A DNA stretch of 13,642 nucleotides. Source: SIG701 sp045123975 (GTDB lineage Bacteria; Bacillota; Clostridia; Oscillospirales; CAG-272). Position 1 is the first letter of the stretch. Every line of letters begins with the position of its first letter. Shown here piece after piece: positions 6,552 through 13,642 of the stretch. The stretch is taken from contig JBGVKV010000060.1 in NCBI GenBank assembly GCA_045123975.1, positions 1 to 13,642 of the forward strand, in the 5' to 3' direction. The notes beneath the pieces are model-generated. The model was not told where the DNA came from. It saw nothing but the letters and a program-made list of their open reading frames with translations, and did not search any database. Made by a program: the position numbers and the translations under genes.

Positions 6552-7151
6552 TTAGTTGGCTACACGGACCATCGCATAACGGATGATCTTGTCGCCGTAT
6601 TTGTAACCTTGCTGGAATACCTCCACGATCTCGCCCTCACCGTACTGCTCGTCGTCCACGTGCATCACGGCGTTGTGAATCTCGGGATCGAAGGTATCGC
6701 CCGGTGCACCGAAGGCGCACACGTTCATCTTGCCGAGAATATCCGGCAGAGTGCCGAGGATCATCTTCACGCCCTGTGCCACCTGGTCGCCCTCCGTAAA
6801 CTGGGAGGCTCTCTCCAGATTGTCCAGCAGAGGCAGAAGATTCTGTACGCAGTCCGCATACGCGTCGGCATAAATGCCCTCCCGCTCCTTGGCGGTACGC
6901 TTGCGGTAGTTATCGTATTCCGCCAGAGTGCGAAGGTATTTATCCTTCATATCCTCCGCCTGGGCGGTCATTTCCTTGGCCTTTTCTTCCCACTGGGCAC
7001 ATTCCGCACGGAGCTTCTTTACCTCTCCTTTGGCGGAACGCTTATCTTTTGTGTCTTCGTTTTTTCCGGCGGATTCCGCTTCGGTCTCCGCCCCGTTCTC
7101 CTGGGGCACCTCGGCGGTTTCCACTGTCGTATCCTTCATATCTTCCGTCAT
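6552..7151 (-). CDS. grpE: GrpE, nucleotide exchange factor of DnaK
   Basis: GrpE forms a dimer that opens the DnaK nucleotide pocket to release ADP and acts as a thermosensor. The protein has 199 residues. It has an acidic disordered N-terminus (about 1-40), a long coiled-coil helix (about 41-110) containing the conserved LRTLAEYDNYRKR at 74-86, and a C-terminal beta domain with GEIVEVFQQGYKYGDKIIRYAMVRV. The ATG at 7151 overlaps the hrcA stop as TGATG and has GAGGTGA six bases upstream, which favours it over the TTG one codon earlier (7154). The overlap implies translational coupling to hrcA. It is the second gene of the heat-shock operon. Confidence 0.96.
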   Translation of the reverse strand: MTEDMKDTTVETAEVPQENGAETEAESAGKNEDTKDKRSAKGEVKKLRAECAQWEEKAKEMTAQAEDMKDKYLRTLAEYDNYRKRTAKEREGIYADAYADCVQNLLPLLDNLERASQFTEGDQVAQGVKMILGTLPDILGKMNVCAFGAPGDTFDPEIHNAVMHVDDEQYGEGEIVEVFQQGYKYGDKIIRYAMVRVAN

Positions 7152-8260
7152 CAATAATCACCTCGTCCGTTTGTTAATCCGGGAAGAAACCGATTCTCAT
7201 CGGAATCCCCGTCACCGAGAGCGTCCCGGATTCCTGCCGACAGATGGTCGATCATGGAGATAACCTTGGAGTAATCCATACGGGTGGGGCCGATGATACC
7301 GATGGTCCCGATGACCCGTCCGCCGCTCTTTACCGTTTTCAGAATCAAAGTGGAGTTATCCATAATCTCCACCAGATTTTCGTGGCCGATGTAGACCTGC
7401 ACCTTGCCCTCGTCCTCACTCTGCTCCAGGGCTTTCGTTTCCCGTGAGATCAGCTGGACGAGATCGTCCTTCTGCTCGATCATGGCCAGCATCTGCTTCA
7501 GTCGGCCGATGTCGTAGTATTCCGGATAGGACAGGAGTCGGTTGACACCCTCCACCTTCAATTCACCTCCGTCAAAGGAGGTAAGGGTTTCGTACACGCA
7601 TTTGGAAACCGGATTGACCAGGTAGGCGTACACGCCCATCTTTCTTTCCATTTCCATAAGGAGAGGAAGATTGATATCCTCCGCACCCACGTGAATCATA
7701 GATTCGTTGAGGATAGCAGCCAGCCGTTCCGCCGCGTCGGCGGGGATCGGTGTATCGGTCAGGATGTACTTGCTCTTGACCACGCCGCTGGCCATTACCA
7801 TAACCAGAATTAGCTTCCGTTCCGCTACCCGGATCACCTCGAACTGATTGACCGTATTCCGCACGCTGCGGGGGCGGAGTGCCAACGCGGTATAGTTCGT
7901 CATAGACGATGCCAGGCGCATGGCTTCTTCCAGAATGTTGTCCAATTCCGACTGACGGGAACGGAGCGCGGTCTTCAATTCCGTGACCTCGCGGGAGGTC
8001 ATGTTGTAATCCTCGATAAGGGAATCCACGTAGAAGCGGTAGCCCGCCTCGGAAGGGATGCGGCCCGCGGAGGTGTGGGGCTGTTCCAGATAACCCATTT
8101 CCTCCAACTCTGCCATCTCGTTGCGGATCGTAGCAGAGGAGTAAGCGATCTGCTTATACTGCATCAGGTACTTGCTTCCCACCGGCTCACCGGTTTCGAT
8201 GTGAGCTTCGATAACCGCTTTCAGTATCAGTTTCTTTCTCTCACTCAATTCGCCGATCAT
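7151..8260 (-). CDS. hrcA: HrcA, heat-inducible transcription repressor
   Basis: HrcA represses chaperone operons by binding CIRCE. Its folding depends on GroEL, so it loses activity when heat stress occupies the chaperonin. The 369-residue protein is slightly longer than the usual 340-350. The winged-helix part has the conserved SERKKLILKAVIEAHIETGEP (6-26), SSATIRNEMAELEEMGYLEQ (41-60) and PHTSAGRIPSEAGYRFYVD (61-79) segments. The GAF-like and dimerisation parts follow. The last 20 or so residues (SDENRFLPGLTNGRGDY) look like an unconserved extension, which accounts for the extra length. The ATG at 8260 has AGGAGAGG seven bases upstream. It is the first gene of the operon and sits 48 bases below the CIRCE element, so it represses its own synthesis. 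Confidence 0.97.
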   Translation of the reverse strand: MIGELSERKKLILKAVIEAHIETGEPVGSKYLMQYKQIAYSSATIRNEMAELEEMGYLEQPHTSAGRIPSEAGYRFYVDSLIEDYNMTSREVTELKTALRSRQSELDNILEEAMRLASSMTNYTALALRPRSVRNTVNQFEVIRVAERKLILVMVMASGVVKSKYILTDTPIPADAAERLAAILNESMIHVGAEDINLPLLMEMERKMGVYAYLVNPVSKCVYETLTSFDGGELKVEGVNRLLSYPEYYDIGRLKQMLAMIEQKDDLVQLISRETKALEQSEDEGKVQVYIGHENLVEIMDNSTLILKTVKSGGRVIGTIGIIGPTRMDYSKVISMIDHLSAGIRDALGDGDSDENRFLPGLTNGRGDY

Positions 8261-8308
8261 TTCAGATCCTCTCCTTCCCTGCGACGGAACGCTGTTTTTT
8301 GTTTCGTT

Positions 8309-8335
8309 TTAGCACTCAATCTTTTCAAGTGCTAA
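8309..8335 (-). promoter_or_regulatory. CIRCE operator (HrcA binding site)
   Basis: On the plus strand the left arm TTAGCACTC (8309-8317) is a perfect consensus match. The spacer is exactly nine bases. The right arm AAGTGCTAA (8327-8335) differs from consensus at one base (A for G at its inner end). The site lies between the promoter and hrcA in the transcribed leader, the classic position, and should control the whole operon. Confidence 0.97.
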
Positions 8336-8347
8336 CCTTCGACTAAC

Positions 8348-8376
8348 AATTTACCATTTTGACCCGGTAAAATCAA
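8348..8376 (-). promoter_or_regulatory. probable sigma-A promoter of the hrcA operon
   Basis: On the minus strand, -35 TTGATT (8371-8376) and -10 TAAATT (8348-8353) are 17 bases apart, with TGG before the -10 (an extended -10). Each hexamer matches four of six consensus bases. The expected start near 8341 lies just before CIRCE, so bound HrcA would block initiation or early elongation. Confidence 0.6.
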
Positions 8377-8438
8377 CACTAATATAAATACATTCCGTTA
8401 ACATTTTATGAACACGGCGATTTTTTATCACTAAAAGT

Positions 8439-8468
8439 GCGGGACTGCGCAAAATCACGCAGTCCCGC
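8439..8468 (-). terminator. hairpin ending the secreted-protein transcript
   Basis: A perfect 11-pair stem, GCGGGACTGCG (8439-8449) and CGCAGTCCCGC (8458-8468), has an eight-base loop. It starts about 35 bases past the stop codon at 8504. On the minus strand only ACTTTTAG follows, so the T tract is short. The stem strength and position still favour termination before the hrcA promoter. Confidence 0.65.
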
Positions 8469-8503
8469 TGATTCCATATCTATTTTTTACAATCCTTGCG
8501 TTC

Positions 8504-9331
8504 TTATACCTTGCGGCGGCGTTTCCGGCAAAGAATCAGACCGCTCACAATCGCCGGCAAGGCAGGCAGCCACCACACGTCCGATGTGGGCGGAGCCACC
8601 GGCTCCGTATCCCCCGCAGGCGGTGCTATGTAGGAATTCTCGGCGTAAAATCCGGTTTCGGTTTCATAATCCACGCCGCAGACGATCTTGATCTCCCGGA
8701 TATCACAGGAAGCATTGCGGAATACGAATCCCCGGCGGCCATCCGGCACGGCGCGAACGTTTTCCAATTTCAGCGTTTCGCTCACGTCCCCCGCCACAGC
8801 GGTAATCTCCGTCAGCATACCGTGGCGGACTGAAATCTCCATCCGGACATCATCCCCGCCGCCCAATGCGGTGGTAACGGCTTCACCAAACTGTCCGGTC
8901 CGGTCGCTCTTTCCATCTGCCCGGAAAATCAGCTCCGTGCGGTTGGAGGGAGCATCCCCGGATGAGGACAACAGGAAGCCGCAATACCCCCGTTCCTCCG
9001 GCAAATCGGAAAAACGGAAGGTAAAGATCACGGTATATGTATCCGTATGGGGAATCTCCTCCGGCAAAAGGAGATAGGTCTTTTGGTCACTGGAGGATTG
9101 AATTCTCAGATAGCCGTCTTCCAGACGGACACCGCTACCCTCCCAGGAGGACGTACCAAGACGCACGCCTGTATCCCACAGGGACGTGTAATCCCCGTAA
9201 CGGGCGGCAAACAGCACCTCCCCGTCGGTATAGCTGTCCGACGCAAAAACGGGCATGACCCACGCACTGCACAAAAGTATGCACACGCCCGCGCAAACGA
9301 GACGTTTCATAAATCCGTGTATTCCGTGCAT
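8504..9331 (-). CDS. secreted, C-terminally anchored protein of unknown function
   Basis: I do not recognise this 275-residue protein. It has a signal peptide: MHGIHGFMKR, a hydrophobic stretch at about 11-29, and a likely cleavage site after VFA at residue 30. The next 190 or so residues alternate like beta strands, with many Gly, Trp and Tyr, and may form a jelly-roll or concanavalin-like fold; that is inference. A Pro-rich linker leads to APPTSD (246-251), a hydrophobic segment (252-268) and the tail RKRRRKV. This is the layout of a sortase signal, but without LPXTG. The protein is therefore exported and held in the membrane or wall. I chose the ATG at 9331 because GGGGGTGATC lies just upstream; the ATG at 9376 has no ribosome binding site. 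No clear promoter was found between it and the upstream terminator at 9403-9431. No neighbour gives a clue to its job. Confidence 0.8.
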   Translation of the reverse strand: MHGIHGFMKRLVCAGVCILLCSAWVMPVFASDSYTDGEVLFAARYGDYTSLWDTGVRLGTSSWEGSGVRLEDGYLRIQSSSDQKTYLLLPEEIPHTDTYTVIFTFRFSDLPEERGYCGFLLSSSGDAPSNRTELIFRADGKSDRTGQFGEAVTTALGGGDDVRMEISVRHGMLTEITAVAGDVSETLKLENVRAVPDGRRGFVFRNASCDIREIKIVCGVDYETETGFYAENSYIAPPAGDTEPVAPPTSDVWWLPALPAIVSGLILCRKRRRKV

Positions 9332-9402
9332 TGGATCACCCCCGCAGAATTTACTACCTATAGAATATGCGCGCATTTATAGCCGGTGCACGCATCGGGA
9401 AG

Positions 9403-9431
9403 AAAAAACCGCGCTCCGTCAGGAGCGCGGT
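9403..9431 (-). terminator. strong intrinsic terminator after the UgpC/MsmX-type ATPase gene
   Basis: A perfect 10-pair stem, ACCGCGCTCC (9408-9417) and GGAGCGCGGT (9422-9431), has a GTCA loop. On the minus strand it is followed by a run of six Ts. It ends the ATPase transcript. Confidence 0.95.
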
Positions 9432-9469
9432 AAAGTACGCAATTAGTGAACGATATAGCGCTCGGTCTC

Positions 9470-10552
9470 TTAGTCGAACAGGTGGATTCTGGACATATCG
9501 ATAGCCACCTTGATCACGTCGCCGGCTCTTGCCTTGGAGCGGGAAGATACGCGGGCGATCATGTTCTGCTCTTCTGCTACCAGGTACAGGTAGATCTCAG
9601 CACCCATAAGCTCGGTAACCTCAACGTCAGTCTCGATTACGGACTCGGGCATGCTGGAGAGATACATAGGCTCATCGTGGATGCACTCAGGACGAACGCC
9701 CATAACTACTTCCTTGCCAACGTACTCGAGAACAGCGTCGGTAACCTTCTCAGCGGGCAGCTTCAGGGAGTCTGCACCGAACTTCACGTAAACGTCGTTG
9801 CCCTGCTTCTCCAGGGTGCAGTTCAGGAAGTTCATCTGAGGAGTGCCGATAAAGCCTGCAACGAACAGGTTTACGGGATTGTCGTACAGGTTCTGAGGAG
9901 TATCAACCTGCTGAATCAGACCGTCCTTCATAACTACGATACGGGTAGCCATGGTCATAGCCTCGACCTGGTCATGGGTTACGTATACGAAGGTGGTACC
10001 CACTCTCTGGTGGATCTTGGTCAGCTCGGTTCTCATGGTTGCACGGAGCTTAGCGTCCAGGTTGGACAGAGGCTCGTCGAGCAGGAATACCTTGGGGTTA
10101 CGAACGATGGCGCGGCCCAGCGCAACACGCTGTTTCTGACCACCGGACAGAGCCTTCGGCTTACGGTCGAGCAGGTGGGTGATATCAAGAATACGGGCAG
10201 CCTCTTCCACGCGGCGCTTGATCTCCTCCTTGGGAGTCTTGCGGAGCTTCAGACCAAATGCCATGTTATCAAACACGGACATGTGGGGGTACAGAGCGTA
10301 GTTCTGGAATACCATCGCGATATCGCGATCCTTAGGAGCTACGTCGTTTACCAGACGGTCGCCGATGAAGAGCTCGCCCTCGGTGATCTCTTCCAGACCT
10401 GCGATCATACGCAGGGTAGTGGTCTTACCGCAACCGGAAGGACCTACGAAGATCAGGAATTCCTTATCCTTGATTTCCAGACAGAAATCGGACACGGCGG
10501 TAACGCCGCCGGGATATTTCTTATAAATGTGCTTAAGGGAAAGGCTTGCCAT
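9470..10552 (-). CDS. ugpC: ABC transporter ATP-binding protein, UgpC/MsmX/MalK type
   Basis: This is the ATPase subunit that drives carbohydrate importers of the CUT1 class at the cytoplasmic face of the membrane. The 360-residue length is normal. Walker A GPSGCGKTT is at 37-45, the Q-loop VFQNYALYPH at 81-90, the signature LSGGQKQR at 135-142, Walker B VFLLDEP at 155-161 and the switch histidine in VTHD at 193. The C-terminal third (about 236-360) is an OB-like regulatory domain as in MalK and UgpC. No permease or binding-protein gene is in the window, and the gene has its own promoter and terminator. This fits the shared ATPases (MsmX, MsmK) that energise several sugar importers; that reading is inference. 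UgpC versus MsmX cannot be decided from sequence alone. AGGAGG lies eight bases before the ATG at 10552. Confidence 0.93.
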   Translation of the reverse strand: MASLSLKHIYKKYPGGVTAVSDFCLEIKDKEFLIFVGPSGCGKTTTLRMIAGLEEITEGELFIGDRLVNDVAPKDRDIAMVFQNYALYPHMSVFDNMAFGLKLRKTPKEEIKRRVEEAARILDITHLLDRKPKALSGGQKQRVALGRAIVRNPKVFLLDEPLSNLDAKLRATMRTELTKIHQRVGTTFVYVTHDQVEAMTMATRIVVMKDGLIQQVDTPQNLYDNPVNLFVAGFIGTPQMNFLNCTLEKQGNDVYVKFGADSLKLPAEKVTDAVLEYVGKEVVMGVRPECIHDEPMYLSSMPESVIETDVEVTELMGAEIYLYLVAEEQNMIARVSSRSKARAGDVIKVAIDMSRIHLFD

Positions 10553-10631
10553 ATATATATCCTCCTAGATAATATCACAATTGACCGCAAAAAGACATAC
10601 GGATATCTTTGCGCAGTTTTGACTGATATAT

Positions 10632-10640
10632 ATTGTACCA
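10632..10640 (-). promoter_or_regulatory. extended -10 promoter of the UgpC/MsmX-type gene
   Basis: On the minus strand TGG precedes TACAAT (10632-10637), five of six consensus bases with the extended TG element. No good -35 lies 16 to 18 bases upstream. The expected start near 10625 gives a leader of about 70 bases. Just upstream (10651-10682) is an imperfect inverted repeat, CAAAT GGGAA / TTCCC ATTTG with a three-base bulge, around a T-rich centre. It could be a regulator site or the end of the tex transcript. Confidence 0.6.
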
Positions 10641-10707
10641 AAAATCCGCGCAAATGGGAAGAGTTTTTTTTCCCAAAATTTGTTTTGCCACTTTGTGCAC
10701 ATCTCAC

Positions 10708-10724
10708 AAACGCCGATGGCGTTT
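10708..10724 (-). terminator. short hairpin downstream of tex
   Basis: AAACGCC and GGCGTTT form a seven-pair stem with a three-base loop about 50 bases past the tex stop codon. On the minus strand no T tract follows beyond the three Ts of the stem, so it is a weak terminator candidate. On the plus strand the stem is followed by two more Ts, but there is no plus-strand gene to end. Confidence 0.3.
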
Positions 10725-10774
10725 TTCCGCTTTCGCGTCAGGCCGCCCTCGCTTTAACTCTAATTTTATTAGAA

Positions 10775-12928
10775 TCAGATTCCCTTCATGGACAAGGAGA
10801 TGCGTTTCTTCTGCAGATCCACGCCTTTGATGCGCACCTGCACCACGTCGCCCACGGACAAGGCCTCACTGGGGTGCTTGATGAACCGGTCGGCGATCTC
10901 CGACACGTGCACCAAGCCGTCCTGATGAACACCGATATCCACGAAGGCACCGAAGTCGATCACGTTGCGGACGGTACCCGTCAGCACCATACCGGGCGTC
11001 AGCTCCTCCATGGTCATTACCTTTTCACGGAGCTGCGGCTGGGGGAGAGAATCACGGACGTCGCGGCCCGGCTTTTCCAATTCACCGAGGATATCCGCAA
11101 GGGTTGCCTCACCGCAGCCGACCTCACCGGCCAGCTTCGCCATGCCGTAAGCTTCCGCCTTCTTCTTCAGGCCGCCGAGCCGGCCGAGGCGCACGTCCTC
11201 TTCCGTAAATCCGAACACCTTCAGCACATTCCGCGCGGCGGCGTAGGATTCGGGATGGACACCGGTGTTGTCCAGAATCTCCGCCGATCCGGGCACGCGC
11301 AAAAAGCCTGCGCACTGCTCATAGGCCTTGGCGCCGATCCGGGGCACCTTCAGCACCTGGGCACGGGAGGTGAACTCTCCATTCTCATCCCGGTATTTGA
11401 CGATGTTCTTGGCGCTGGTTGCGTTGATACCCGCAATATAGGATAACAGCATATAGGACGCCGTATTCAGATCCACGCCAACGGCGTTTACGCAATCCTC
11501 CACCACGCCGGAGAGCGCCTCGTCCAGGCGGGCCTCCCGCATGTCGTGCTGGTACTGTCCCACGCCGATGGATTTGGGATCGATCTTCACCAGCTCCGCC
11601 AAGGGATCCTGCAAACGGCGGGCAATGGACACGGCGGAACGCTGGGTCACGTCGAAATCGGGGAACTCCTCCGCGCCCACCTTGGAAGCGGAATAGACGG
11701 AAGCCCCCGCCTCGCTGACTACGATATACTTGGTATGACCGCCGATTTCCGCCAAAGTCTCGGCGATGAACATCTCGCTCTCGCCGGAGGCGGTGCCGTT
11801 ACCGATGGCCACCACGTCCACGCCGTATTTCTTCACCAGATCGGCAACGATCTTTTTGCTCTGTGCGATCCTCTCGTGGGGCTTGGTGGGATAGATCACC
11901 GCGGTGTCGATGACCATGCCGGTCTTATCCACCACCGCCAGCTTACAGCCCGTGCGGTAGCCGGGGTCGTAGCCGAGAACGGTCTTTCCCTTCAGGGGGG
12001 CTCCCATCAGAAGATGCTTCAGATTGTCGGAGAACAGCTTGATGGCTTGCTCCCCTGCCGTTTCCGTCAGCGCCGCACGGATCTCCCGCTCAATGGAGGG
12101 AGCGATCAATCGGTCGTAGGCGTCGCACACGGCGGATGCCACGTATTTGAAGGCGGGACTGCCATAGCGGGTGATCACCTGGGCAAACATATAGTTCAGG
12201 ATAATATCGCTGTCCACGGACACGACTACCTTCAGGCATTCCTCAGCCTCACCACGGTTTACCGCCAGCACCCGATGGGACGGGATACCGGACAATTTCT
12301 CGCAATAGTCGAAGTACATCTCGTAGGTGGGATTGCTTTCCCCGTTCTTTTTGGAGATGAGGAGTCCGTGCTCCATGGTGAGCGTACGGATCTCGCGGCG
12401 GTAGTCCGCATCGTCGGAAATATCCTCGGCGATGATATCGCAGGCGCCGGCCAAAGCGGATTTTCCGTCGGGCACGCCCTTTTCTTCATCAATATACTGC
12501 TCCGCCGCTTCCTCAAGGGAGGGGTTGTAGGATTCCTCCTGAGCCATAAGCAACGCCGCCAGGGGCTCCAGTCCACGCTCTCTCGCCACAGAAGCTCTCG
12601 TCTTTCGTTTGGGACGGAAGGGGCGATAGATATCGTCGATCTCCGTCAGGGTGGAGGCCGCCGCCACGGCGGCTTCGATCTCCTCCGTCAGCTTTCCCTG
12701 CTCACCGATAAGGGACAGAACCTCCTCACGGCGCTTCTGCAGATTTCGCAGATAGGACAGCCGCTCCGTCAGAGCGCGGAGCTGATCGTCGTCCAACCCG
12801 CCCGTAGCCTCTTTACGGTAACGGGCAATAAAGGGCACTGTGTTGCCGTCGTCAAGCAGCTTGACCGCCGCCTCCGCCTGGGTGCGGCGGATATTCAATT
12901 CACTGCAAAGTATCTCCAAAATTTCCAT
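10775..12928 (-). CDS. tex: Tex family RNA-binding protein
   Basis: Tex proteins bind nucleic acid and are tied to transcription fitness and RNA metabolism; their exact biochemical role is still debated. The 717-residue protein has the family layout. The N-terminal helical region has the hallmark VPFIARYRKEATGG at 31-44. A YqgF-like RNase H fold follows, with VLGYDPGYRTGCKLAVVD in the middle. Helix-hairpin-helix segments come next (LSYIAGINATSAKNIVKYR, then LKVPRIGAKAYEQ). A C-terminal S1 domain fills about 643-717 (VRNVIDFGAFVDIGVHQDGL). The ATG at 12928 has AGGAGA six bases upstream and lies 17 bases after the rsuA-type stop codon, so the two are probably cotranscribed. The stop codon sits inside the small palindrome GAATCTGATTC (10772-10782). 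Confidence 0.96.
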   Translation of the reverse strand: MEILEILCSELNIRRTQAEAAVKLLDDGNTVPFIARYRKEATGGLDDDQLRALTERLSYLRNLQKRREEVLSLIGEQGKLTEEIEAAVAAASTLTEIDDIYRPFRPKRKTRASVARERGLEPLAALLMAQEESYNPSLEEAAEQYIDEEKGVPDGKSALAGACDIIAEDISDDADYRREIRTLTMEHGLLISKKNGESNPTYEMYFDYCEKLSGIPSHRVLAVNRGEAEECLKVVVSVDSDIILNYMFAQVITRYGSPAFKYVASAVCDAYDRLIAPSIEREIRAALTETAGEQAIKLFSDNLKHLLMGAPLKGKTVLGYDPGYRTGCKLAVVDKTGMVIDTAVIYPTKPHERIAQSKKIVADLVKKYGVDVVAIGNGTASGESEMFIAETLAEIGGHTKYIVVSEAGASVYSASKVGAEEFPDFDVTQRSAVSIARRLQDPLAELVKIDPKSIGVGQYQHDMREARLDEALSGVVEDCVNAVGVDLNTASYMLLSYIAGINATSAKNIVKYRDENGEFTSRAQVLKVPRIGAKAYEQCAGFLRVPGSAEILDNTGVHPESYAAARNVLKVFGFTEEDVRLGRLGGLKKKAEAYGMAKLAGEVGCGEATLADILGELEKPGRDVRDSLPQPQLREKVMTMEELTPGMVLTGTVRNVIDFGAFVDIGVHQDGLVHVSEIADRFIKHPSEALSVGDVVQVRIKGVDLQKKRISLSMKGI

Positions 12929-12945
12929 ATGTAATCTCCTGTCAT

Positions 12946-13642
12946 TTACTCATTTCGTCCGGCGGATCGGCGAAGAATCGCCTCTTCCCCCGAGGTAAGG
13001 TAGCGCCACTCGCCGCGGCAGAGGGACGTATCCAGCGCCAGCCCGCCGAAGCGGATCCGCTCCAGATAGGTGATCTCCGATCCCACCACATGGAACATCC
13101 GCTTGATCTGGTGGAATTTGCCTTCGTGAATGGTGATCTCCCCTTCCGACGAAGGAAGATCGCCCACCAGCACCACGTCCGCCGGGGCGGTGACGATATC
13201 ACCGATATTCACACCCTCGCACAGTCTTTGGCGCGCCTCTTCCCCGATGGGGGGATCGCACCGGAAACGGTACGTCTTGTCCACATGATGCTTCGGGGAC
13301 AGCAGTTCATGTCCCAGAACGCCGTCGTTGGTAACGAGAAGAAATCCCACCGTGTCGATGTCCAACCGACCGCAGGGAAACAGCCCCATCCGCACAAATT
13401 GAGGCGGCAGCAGTTCCATCACCGTGGGTCCCCGATCCTCCGTGGAGCTGACGTATCCCGTGGGCTTGTTGAGCATGACGTAGGTAAATTCCCGCCACAC
13501 CACTACCTGTCCGTCCAGCGTCACCACTGCGGTGTCCGGATCGATATGTTGGGCTGGATCCCGCACCACCGCGCCGTCCACACATACCCGCCGGGCGCGG
13601 ATAAACTTGGTGGCCTCACTGCGGGTAGCCGCACCGGATTGT
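12946..13642 (-). CDS. rsuA: RsuA-type pseudouridine synthase (5' end outside the window)
   Basis: This enzyme converts a specific uridine of ribosomal RNA to pseudouridine. The frame is open to the window edge, giving 231 visible residues. The first part (SEATKFIRARRVCVDGAVV) is the C-terminal half of an S4 RNA-binding domain, so the true start lies just beyond 13642 and the GTG at 13581 is not the start. The catalytic motif GRLDIDTVGFLL follows, with the nucleophilic Asp at visible residue 94. The late motif EGKFHQIKRMFHVVG has the H-Q-x-K-R-M form of RsuA (16S rRNA U516 in E. coli). RluB and RluE have R-x-R-Q-x-R-R-M there. That favours a 16S target, but specificity is inferred. It is followed closely by tex. 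Confidence 0.9.
   Translation of the reverse strand, partial: QSGAATRSEATKFIRARRVCVDGAVVRDPAQHIDPDTAVVTLDGQVVVWREFTYVMLNKPTGYVSSTEDRGPTVMELLPPQFVRMGLFPCGRLDIDTVGFLLVTNDGVLGHELLSPKHHVDKTYRFRCDPPIGEEARQRLCEGVNIGDIVTAPADVVLVGDLPSSEGEITIHEGKFHQIKRMFHVVGSEITYLERIRFGGLALDTSLCRGEWRYLTSGEEAILRRSAGRNE

Noticed and set aside
8528..8578. LPALP in the C-terminal segment of the secreted protein as a sortase site
   Set aside because: It lies inside the hydrophobic segment rather than before it; APPTSD is in the right position instead.
9367..9376. Palindrome ATGCGCGCAT upstream of the secreted-protein gene
   Set aside because: Ten bases of simple alternating sequence with no nearby promoter or second copy; too little to call an operator.
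9446..11446. Long plus-strand open frame (666 codons) opposite the UgpC/MsmX-type gene and the end of tex
   Set aside because: It spans two confirmed genes and an intergenic promoter on the other strand, and its translation shows no recognisable domain.
11546..12934. Plus-strand open frame (462 codons) opposite tex
   Set aside because: It is a shadow of tex, with His/Gly/Leu-rich composition typical of antisense reading.
13579..13581. GTG at 13581 as start of the RsuA-type gene
   Set aside because: The frame continues upstream with a recognisable S4-domain sequence to the window edge, so the gene is simply cut off.

Overview
The window looks like chromosomal core genome from a member of the Bacillota, most likely class Clostridia. 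The reasons are a hrcA-grpE-dnaK-dnaJ-prmA heat-shock operon behind a CIRCE operator, strong AGGAGG-type ribosome binding sites, AT-rich intergenic promoters of the sigma-A type, and a CdaR/PucR-type regulator beside ftsE. All ten genes lie on the minus strand, so transcription runs from high to low coordinates. No tRNA, rRNA, CRISPR array, insertion sequence or prophage gene was seen, and no gene-free stretch exceeds 300 bases.

Read in the direction of transcription, the layout is as follows. (a) 13642-10775: an rsuA-type pseudouridine synthase (5' end outside the window) and tex, 17 bases apart, probably one transcript. (b) 10640-9403: a single-gene unit with its own extended -10 promoter and a strong terminator, coding for a UgpC/MsmX/MalK-type ATPase of sugar importers with no permease genes nearby. 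(c) 9331-8439: a secreted, membrane- or wall-anchored orphan protein followed by a hairpin. (d) 8376-2461: promoter, CIRCE, hrcA, grpE, dnaK, dnaJ, prmA and a strong intrinsic terminator. This is the protein-quality-control operon: the HrcA repressor, the DnaK chaperone, its co-chaperone DnaJ, its nucleotide exchange factor GrpE, and the methyltransferase of ribosomal protein L11. (e) 2400-1747: a small four-helix membrane protein of unknown function with a near-ideal promoter and an unusually structured leader. (f) 1693-1: a CdaR/PucR-type regulator with its own promoter, then the start of ftsE, the cell-division ABC ATPase, cut by the window edge.

Most of the window is ordinary housekeeping sequence, and I do not see a new multi-gene system. 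The points most worth a second look are small: the secreted protein with a degenerate sortase-like C-terminus (APPTSD, hydrophobic helix, basic tail), the four-helix protein whose strong Shine-Dalgarno sequence is separated from the start codon by a hairpin, an inverted repeat over its -10 element, and the hairpin between dnaK and dnaJ.
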